Origin: Candidatus Woesearchaeota archaeon
GTDB lineage: Archaea; Nanobdellota; Nanobdellia; Woesearchaeales; DSVV01
Direction: 5' to 3'
Assembly (NCBI GenBank): GCA_016205905.1
Contig: JACQSP010000117.1
Span: 1-9,206, forward strand
DNA length: 9,206 nt
Below are positions 4,901-9,206 of this stretch, in pieces; within the stretch, counting starts at the first letter, position 1, and every line of letters starts with the position of its first letter. The notes beneath the pieces are model-generated. The model was not told where the DNA came from. It did no database searches and worked only from the letters and a program-made list of their open reading frames with translations. Made by a program: the position numbers and the translations under genes.

Positions 4901-6223
4901 ATGGGTAAAATCAGCCCGGTAAGTGCAAAATATATTGTTCAAGCGAACATAGATATTGATGGTGTAGTAGACAGGCCAGACGTAATTGGAGCAATTTTCG
5001 GCCAAACAGAAGGTCTTTTAGGAGCAGATTTAGAGCTTAGAGAGCTTCAAAGATCTGGCAGAATAGGCAGGATAGAAGTTAATGTTGATACCAAAACAGG
5101 AAAAACTGTTGGTAAAATAATTATTCCTTCTAGCTTAGATAAGGCAGAAACAGCAATTGTTGGCGCTGCTTTAGAAATTATCCAGCGAATTGGGCCTTGC
5201 AATGCTAAGATTAGAGTTGAAAACATAGAAGACGTTAGAGTAAGCAAGAGACAGTTCGTCATTGAAAGAGCAAAGGAATTATTAAAGAATTTAATGGAAA
5301 CATCTATTCCAGATAGCCAAGAATTGGCTGATGAGGTTGCATACTCAGTAAGAGTTATGGAAATAACTGAGTTTGGCGAAGATAGATTGCCAGCAGGCCC
5401 TCAGATAGATGAGTCTGATGAAATAGTCATTGTAGAAGGAAGAGCAGACGTAATCAATCTTTTGAAGCATGGAATAAAAAATTCTATAGCTATCAACGGC
5501 ACTTCTGTCCCGCAGACAATAGTAGAGCTTGCAAAGAAGAAAATAGTCACAGTATTTGTTGACGGCGACAGAGGCGGAGATTTGATAATTAAAGAATTGT
5601 TAAATCTGACAGAGATAGATTATATTACAAAAGCACCTGACGGAAAAGAAGTTGAGGAGCTAACAAAGAAGGAAATACATAAATGCTTAAGAAGCAGGGT
5701 TGGCCCTGAACAGGCAAAAGTTGAACCAAAATCTGAGTTTGGCAACAACCAGCAAAGAGAAGAAAGACGTTCAGAAAAGCCATCAAGGCCGCAAATGTCT
5801 CAGCCTTCATTTGTGCAATCCAAGCCATCTCAGGCACAGGCACCTTTGCCTTCATTCCAGCAAAGACCACAAACACCTCAAGCACAGGCACCAATAAAAA
5901 GAACCAGCAATGCTAATGCCCAAAAGCCAACCAATGATGAAAAGAAAAGGTTTGGCAGGCTGTTAGAGGATTTAATTGGCACAAGAGGCGCTTATATCCT
6001 CGATACTAAATTAAATATCTTGGGAAAAGTGCCATTGAGTGAGTTAACAACGACATTAGCCAGTTTAAGCTCAGGCATATATGCTGTTGTGTTTGACGGC
6101 GAATGCGACAATGCGATTATTTCAGCAGCTGAGAAATCAGACGTGAAATTCCTCGTAGCAATGGGCGCAAAATCAAAATCAAGCTCAAATGTTTGTGTGT
6201 TAACTGTCGAGGATTTTAGTTAA
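4901..6223 (+). CDS. dnaG: Archaeal DnaG primase-like protein (TOPRIM domain)
   Basis: Archaeal DnaG has a TOPRIM catalytic core. It has been found as a subunit of the archaeal RNA exosome, binding poly(A)-rich RNA, and has primase activity in some species. The 440-residue product has the conserved N-terminal region (MGKISPVSAKYIVQANIDID, then FGQTEGLLG). The TOPRIM domain spans about 173-245: EIVIVEGRADV with E179, and VFVDGDRGGD with D221, D223 and D227. A proline/glutamine/serine-rich low-complexity linker (about 275-345) leads to a compact C-terminal domain (RFGRLLEDLIGTRGAYILD, LGKVPLSEL, IYAVVFDGEC). The ATG at 4901 fits the GGAGG ribosome site. The in-frame TTG at 4892 is only one base from that site and is rejected. 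It is monocistronic as far as seen, with its own TATA box and T-rich end. The linker shows the Q/P-rich bias of a flexible tether, not a frameshift. Confidence 0.96.
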   Translation: MGKISPVSAKYIVQANIDIDGVVDRPDVIGAIFGQTEGLLGADLELRELQRSGRIGRIEVNVDTKTGKTVGKIIIPSSLDKAETAIVGAALEIIQRIGPCNAKIRVENIEDVRVSKRQFVIERAKELLKNLMETSIPDSQELADEVAYSVRVMEITEFGEDRLPAGPQIDESDEIVIVEGRADVINLLKHGIKNSIAINGTSVPQTIVELAKKKIVTVFVDGDRGGDLIIKELLNLTEIDYITKAPDGKEVEELTKKEIHKCLRSRVGPEQAKVEPKSEFGNNQQREERRSEKPSRPQMSQPSFVQSKPSQAQAPLPSFQQRPQTPQAQAPIKRTSNANAQKPTNDEKKRFGRLLEDLIGTRGAYILDTKLNILGKVPLSELTTTLASLSSGIYAVVFDGECDNAIISAAEKSDVKFLVAMGAKSKSSSNVCVLTVEDFS

Positions 6224-6233
6224 GACAAGAATT

Positions 6234-6297
6234 AGGTTTTTATATTTTATTTTTTTATTAAATTATTTTTTTATTTTGATTTTTTCTTAATTTTTTT
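6234..6297 (+). terminator. T-rich terminator after dnaG
   Basis: Repeated runs of six to seven T (6250-6256, 6266-6272, 6280-6285, 6291-6297) with few other bases, an intrinsic archaeal terminator for dnaG. Its complement is A-rich, so it would not stop the gene converging from the right. Confidence 0.65.
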
Positions 6298-6324
6298 ATG
6301 AGATATTAGTTATTTATTTAGTAT

Positions 6325-7206
6325 CTATTTAATTTGTTTTTCTTTAAACTTTGTCATCACATTATTTCTTAATTGCTCAGCAATCAACGGATTTCTCATA
6401 ACAATAACCTTAATATCGCACTTCATAAGAAGCAATCTGCTAAGCTTTATTGCATCAAAGTTTTCAAAGTCTTTTGCAGTTTGATAAATCTCTTCCATCT
6501 CTTTAGCAATGTGCTCTGGGTGTTCAGTTTGGATTACAAAATCATTATACACACTGAAATATTTGTTGTGAAAGTGGTTCTTCTTATTCCTGTTTGTTGT
6601 AAAATGTCCGCCAATGCTCTCATAAACTTTTTTGCACCATCTGTCAAGTGGCGTATCTCCTTCGCATAAAATATAGAAATCTACCCCTTTCTGTTTCATT
6701 TCATCAAATATAGCACTCTCTTCTCCCATCTGACCAAACACATACCATGCATGGCCTGACAATTGATAGTAACTTTTTGGTTTCCCTGCATTTTTGTCAT
6801 CTTCCAACCATTTTCTTACAATAATATTCCAAAATTTGTCTGATTCAATAAGATTTGGCAGAGTGTAAATCTTAATATCGTCACCAAGTTCCTCAACATT
6901 TGTGAAATGTGTACCTGAACTCAGATAGGAATCATAAAGCCTGTCAATGAAATCCTTAGTTTGAATAATCCAATCCTTGTTTATCTCATACTCTTTTTCC
7001 TTTTTAACAACCACTTTCTGCTCAAGAAGCGCATTTACAGCTCGTCTTACTCCTTGAAATGTTACAGATGCCCCAAATTTCTTCTTTATTGAATTTGTGA
7101 GTTTGGCCAATGTCAAGGGATGTTCAAAAATTAGCGTGCTGAGTATTAAGTCTTTCACTGATTTCTTTGTTTTACCTAAAGCAGGTGTAAGGATTTCTAA
7201 AGTCAT
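6325..7206 (-). CDS. Winged-helix DNA-binding protein with unassigned C-terminal domain, probable regulator
   Basis: 293 residues. An N-terminal winged helix-turn-helix is suggested at about 16-78: helices around VKDLILSTLIFEHPLTLAKL, a recognition-helix-like VTFQGVRRAVNALLEQK, and a wing VVVKKEKEYEI. The C-terminal two thirds alternate strands and helices (IKIYTLPNLI, KGVDFYILCEGD, DIKVIVMRNP). They contain HNK (213-215) with D222 in HNKYFSVYND, which recalls but does not match the HxKxxxxD motif of phospholipase-D-like folds used as sensor domains in some archaeal TrmB-type regulators. The ATG at 7206 has a TATA box (minus-strand TTTAAATATT, 7231-7240) 29 bases upstream, so the mRNA is probably leaderless. 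It is divergent from the aminotransferase operon and likely controls it and itself. The ligand and exact family are unknown. Confidence 0.75.
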   Translation of the reverse strand: MTLEILTPALGKTKKSVKDLILSTLIFEHPLTLAKLTNSIKKKFGASVTFQGVRRAVNALLEQKVVVKKEKEYEINKDWIIQTKDFIDRLYDSYLSSGTHFTNVEELGDDIKIYTLPNLIESDKFWNIIVRKWLEDDKNAGKPKSYYQLSGHAWYVFGQMGEESAIFDEMKQKGVDFYILCEGDTPLDRWCKKVYESIGGHFTTNRNKKNHFHNKYFSVYNDFVIQTEHPEHIAKEMEEIYQTAKDFENFDAIKLSRLLLMKCDIKVIVMRNPLIAEQLRNNVMTKFKEKQIK

Positions 7207-7210
7207 GATA

Positions 7211-7300
7211 CAACTTGTTTAATCATAACTAATATTTAAACATTTTGTTTAATTTGGGGTGTACCTAACATTATTAAAGATGATTGATACTATTTATTAG
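7211..7300. promoter_or_regulatory. Divergent promoter region with repeated TTGTTTAAT sites
   Basis: TTGTTTAAT occurs at 7215-7223 and 7245-7253, exactly 30 bases apart, or about three helical turns. They flank the regulator's TATA box (7231-7240). The second copy also forms an inverted pair TTAAAC/GTTTAA with the TATA flank (about 7236-7252). TATTTATTA (7291-7299) is the likely TATA box of the aminotransferase operon. The arrangement suits binding by the neighbouring winged-helix protein. Confidence 0.5.
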
Positions 7301-7334
7301 TAACAAAAAGATGAATGGGCAAGGGGGTAAAAAT

Positions 7335-8384
7335 ATGCCAAAAAGAGTAAATACTAAATGGATAAACGCAGACCATGACGAATATCATTATCCGCATTCA
7401 GATAAGGTACTGAGAGCACTACGAAAAAGAAGGGCATTACAGGATATGATAAGTTGTTATCATAGAAAATCTGATTTGATTAGGTTTGTTGCTAAGAAAA
7501 GTGATCTGCCAACATCTGCGTTTTTCTTGGAACACGGAATTGAAGGGATAATACATACTGTTTATTCAGGGCTAAAAAAAGGCTCAAAGATATTATTGCC
7601 TGAGTTAGGATATACTCTTTACCATAAACTGGCAGAAGCATATGAAATGAAGATAGATACTTTCAAGTTTATCAAGGGAAATGACAGATTTGATTATGAT
7701 TATAATAATCTTTTACAAAAATTGAAAGCAAAGCCAGATATGGTTGTGTTAATTGACCCAGAAGTACCATTAGGATTTTCTATCCCCAACTATATGCTTG
7801 AAGACATATTTAGAACTGTTTCTCAAGAGACTCTTGTACTTTTAGATGAAGCGCATAGAGGTTTTAGGCAGGAAAATGAGAAAGATATTCCTTCGCTTGT
7901 AAAGAAATGTCCAAACCTGCTTATAGCAAAAGGATACTCAAAGTTTTATGGATTATGTGGTTTAAGATTAGCAGAAGGGTGGTGTGGAGAGAATGCCAAA
8001 AAAATGATAAGCTATAAAGAGAGGGTACTTGGTTTTGATATACTATCACAACTAATTGCAATTGCTTGTCTTGAATCAGAACAACACTATCAAGACAATT
8101 CTAGGCTAATACATGAGCAAAAAACAAGGTTCTACGCTGAAATCGAAAAATTAAGTGTTTACAAAACCTATGAAACAGACACTGAATTTGCCTTAGTCGA
8201 GGTTCCTGAAGAAATGACACAAATGCTTTTAGAGCAAGCCAAAAAACAAAATATTGGAATAAGGCATATTGCAGATTATCATAAAGAGTTAGTAAATATT
8301 GTAAAAATTACAATATGCAGACAAGCAGATATGAATAGGATAATTGACTTGTTTTCTTCACTAACAAGAGCTTATCAAAGGTGA
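7335..8384 (+). CDS. PLP-dependent aminotransferase, class I/II, HisC-like
   Basis: Fold-type I enzymes of this kind move an amino group between an amino acid and a keto acid; histidinol-phosphate aminotransferase (HisC) is the closest in look. The 349-residue product has GIEGIIHTVYSGLKKG (68-83, cofactor-phosphate region), DEAHRGF (171-177, PLP-pyridine aspartate D171), the Schiff-base lysine K203 in GYSKFYGLCGLRLAEGW and a C-terminal ITICRQ (R329, probable carboxylate contact). The usual NPNNPTG is replaced by DPEVPLG (141-147), so the substrate may be unusual. The ATG at 7335 is chosen because GGGGG (7323-7327) sits seven bases upstream; in-frame TTG 7284 and ATG 7311 lack such a site. It forms an operon with the HAD gene and is divergent from the regulator. 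It could act on a phosphorylated intermediate together with the phosphatase, but no histidine genes are visible. Confidence 0.85.
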   Translation: MPKRVNTKWINADHDEYHYPHSDKVLRALRKRRALQDMISCYHRKSDLIRFVAKKSDLPTSAFFLEHGIEGIIHTVYSGLKKGSKILLPELGYTLYHKLAEAYEMKIDTFKFIKGNDRFDYDYNNLLQKLKAKPDMVVLIDPEVPLGFSIPNYMLEDIFRTVSQETLVLLDEAHRGFRQENEKDIPSLVKKCPNLLIAKGYSKFYGLCGLRLAEGWCGENAKKMISYKERVLGFDILSQLIAIACLESEQHYQDNSRLIHEQKTRFYAEIEKLSVYKTYETDTEFALVEVPEEMTQMLLEQAKKQNIGIRHIADYHKELVNIVKITICRQADMNRIIDLFSSLTRAYQR

Positions 8385-8389
8385 CAACC

Positions 8390-9070
8390 ATGACAATTGA
8401 TGCAATATTTTTTGACATGGATGGTCTTCTTGTTGATAGTGAGAACCTTGCTGTAGATGTATTCATTGAAATAATGGCAAGACATAATTTCTCTTTTTCA
8501 AGATTAGATATAGAAAGATATATTTTTGGAAGAATGCTTTCTGAAAGCTTTGAAGAAGTTATTGTTGAACACGATTTGCCTTTCACATCTAATGTTTTAT
8601 TGTATGAACATAGGGTAGTTTACAATAGTAGGTTACAAAATGTCGACGCTCTGCCTTATGCATATGAAACTATTAAATTAGTTAAAGCACGATATAGTAA
8701 AATTGCTCTTGTTTCAGGAAGCACTCAGGAACAGATTGATATTGTACTAGACAAACTTAAATTAAGTGATGATTTTAATATCATCATCAACAACGAAGAT
8801 GTAGATAGTGGAAAGCCAAGTCCTAAGTCATACTTGGTTGCAGCACAAACACTGAATGTAGACATTACTAAGTGTGTTGTGCTCGAAGATGCAGCAGTAG
8901 GAATCGAGGCTGCAAATGCTGCAGGAGCATACAGTATTGGAGTTAAGATAGGAAGCAAAGGAACTCAAGATTTAACAAAAGCAAAATATGTTGTAGAATT
9001 TCTTAATGACATTGATTGGGAATATGTGGAAGAATATATGAAAGATAGAATGGCTTCCTGTAAAGTTTAA
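8390..9070 (+). CDS. HAD-superfamily hydrolase, phosphatase/phosphoglucomutase-like
   Basis: HAD enzymes hydrolyse or transfer phosphate on small molecules through an aspartyl-phosphate. The 226-residue protein has all four motifs: I, FFDMDGLLVDS with D9 and D11; II, ALVSGST with S109; III, SGKPSP with K142; IV, VVLEDAAVG with E166 and D167. A helical C1 cap lies between motifs I and II (about 15-90), as in the phosphoglycolate phosphatase and beta-phosphoglucomutase group. The ATG at 8390 is preferred over GTG 8381 because GGTGA (8380-8384) is a ribosome site five bases away. That site includes the aminotransferase stop codon, so the two are probably translationally coupled. The substrate is unknown. 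Pairing with a HisC-like enzyme raises histidinol-phosphate or another amino-sugar or amino-alcohol phosphate as possibilities, but this is inference. Confidence 0.88.
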   Translation: MTIDAIFFDMDGLLVDSENLAVDVFIEIMARHNFSFSRLDIERYIFGRMLSESFEEVIVEHDLPFTSNVLLYEHRVVYNSRLQNVDALPYAYETIKLVKARYSKIALVSGSTQEQIDIVLDKLKLSDDFNIIINNEDVDSGKPSPKSYLVAAQTLNVDITKCVVLEDAAVGIEAANAAGAYSIGVKIGSKGTQDLTKAKYVVEFLNDIDWEYVEEYMKDRMASCKV

Positions 9071-9086
9071 TATCATTTTAATATGA

Positions 9087-9206
9087 TTATATCTTCTTAT
9101 TGTATATCATTAAATTATAACTAAAATTATAAGGACCTCCCATTAATTCATGTCTATCTTTTGTCAATTGTTTTAAGTCATAAAATTTTGATGATGTTCC
9201 TTTTGA
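9087..9206 (-). CDS. 3' end of an unidentified protein gene, cut by the right edge
   Basis: The minus strand is open from the window edge for 39 codons to a TAA at 9087-9089. It ends in DLKQLTKDRHELMGGPYNFS followed by YNLMIYNKKI. Reading context: it converges on the HAD gene with a 16-base gap, a normal gene spacing here, and the residue mix looks like real protein. I do not recognise the family from this fragment. It could be chance, but an open end plus compact spacing favours a gene. Confidence 0.5.
   Translation of the reverse strand, partial: SKGTSSKFYDLKQLTKDRHELMGGPYNFSYNLMIYNKKI

Noticed and set aside
5625..5894. Open frames on both strands inside the dnaG linker region
   Set aside because: They are by-products of the biased proline/glutamine-rich coding sequence of dnaG, which has clear family domains on both sides.

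Overview
The window looks archaeal. It encodes a RadA recombinase, an archaeal-type DnaG with a TOPRIM core, and a RIO1-type atypical kinase. Genes are preceded by TATA-like boxes 25-30 bases from start codons and followed by oligo-T runs. The DNA is strongly AT-rich and the gene set is compact, which would suit a DPANN-type archaeon such as Woesearchaeota or Pacearchaeota. That placement is inferred from style and was not tested.

Left part (1-2709): the truncated chromosome-segregation gene scpB reads left off the edge from 587. A 480-base gene-free stretch with short repeats follows. Next come a 90-residue protein of unknown function (1083-1355), about 300 bases able to form many hairpins, and radA (1656-2678), which ends in T-runs.

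Middle (2732-4900): a PIN-domain protein (+) and a ribbon-helix-helix protein (-) face each other and overlap by 9 bases at their 3' ends, a probable toxin-antitoxin pair in an uncommon convergent order. A near-perfect 24-bp palindrome lies between the TATA box and the start codon of the RHH gene and is a strong operator candidate. The rio1-like kinase gene (-) follows. Then come 708 bases with no recognisable gene, holding a GC-richer structured block (about 4320-4525), a roughly 200-bp inverted-repeat unit (4518-4716) and a very short ORF with a good ribosome binding site.

Right part (4901-9206): dnaG (+) ends in a long T-rich terminator. It converges on a winged-helix protein gene (-) that is divergent from a two-gene operon: a HisC-like PLP aminotransferase and a HAD phosphatase whose ribosome binding site overlaps the aminotransferase stop codon. 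The last 120 bases are the 3' end of an unidentified minus-strand gene.

ScpB, RadA and DnaG serve chromosome maintenance and RNA/DNA metabolism, and RIO1 serves ribosome maturation. The PIN/RHH pair and the regulator-aminotransferase-HAD set look like accessory modules. The most interesting items are the convergent toxin-antitoxin pair with its operator, the two structured non-coding regions (before radA and before dnaG), and the small protein beside radA.
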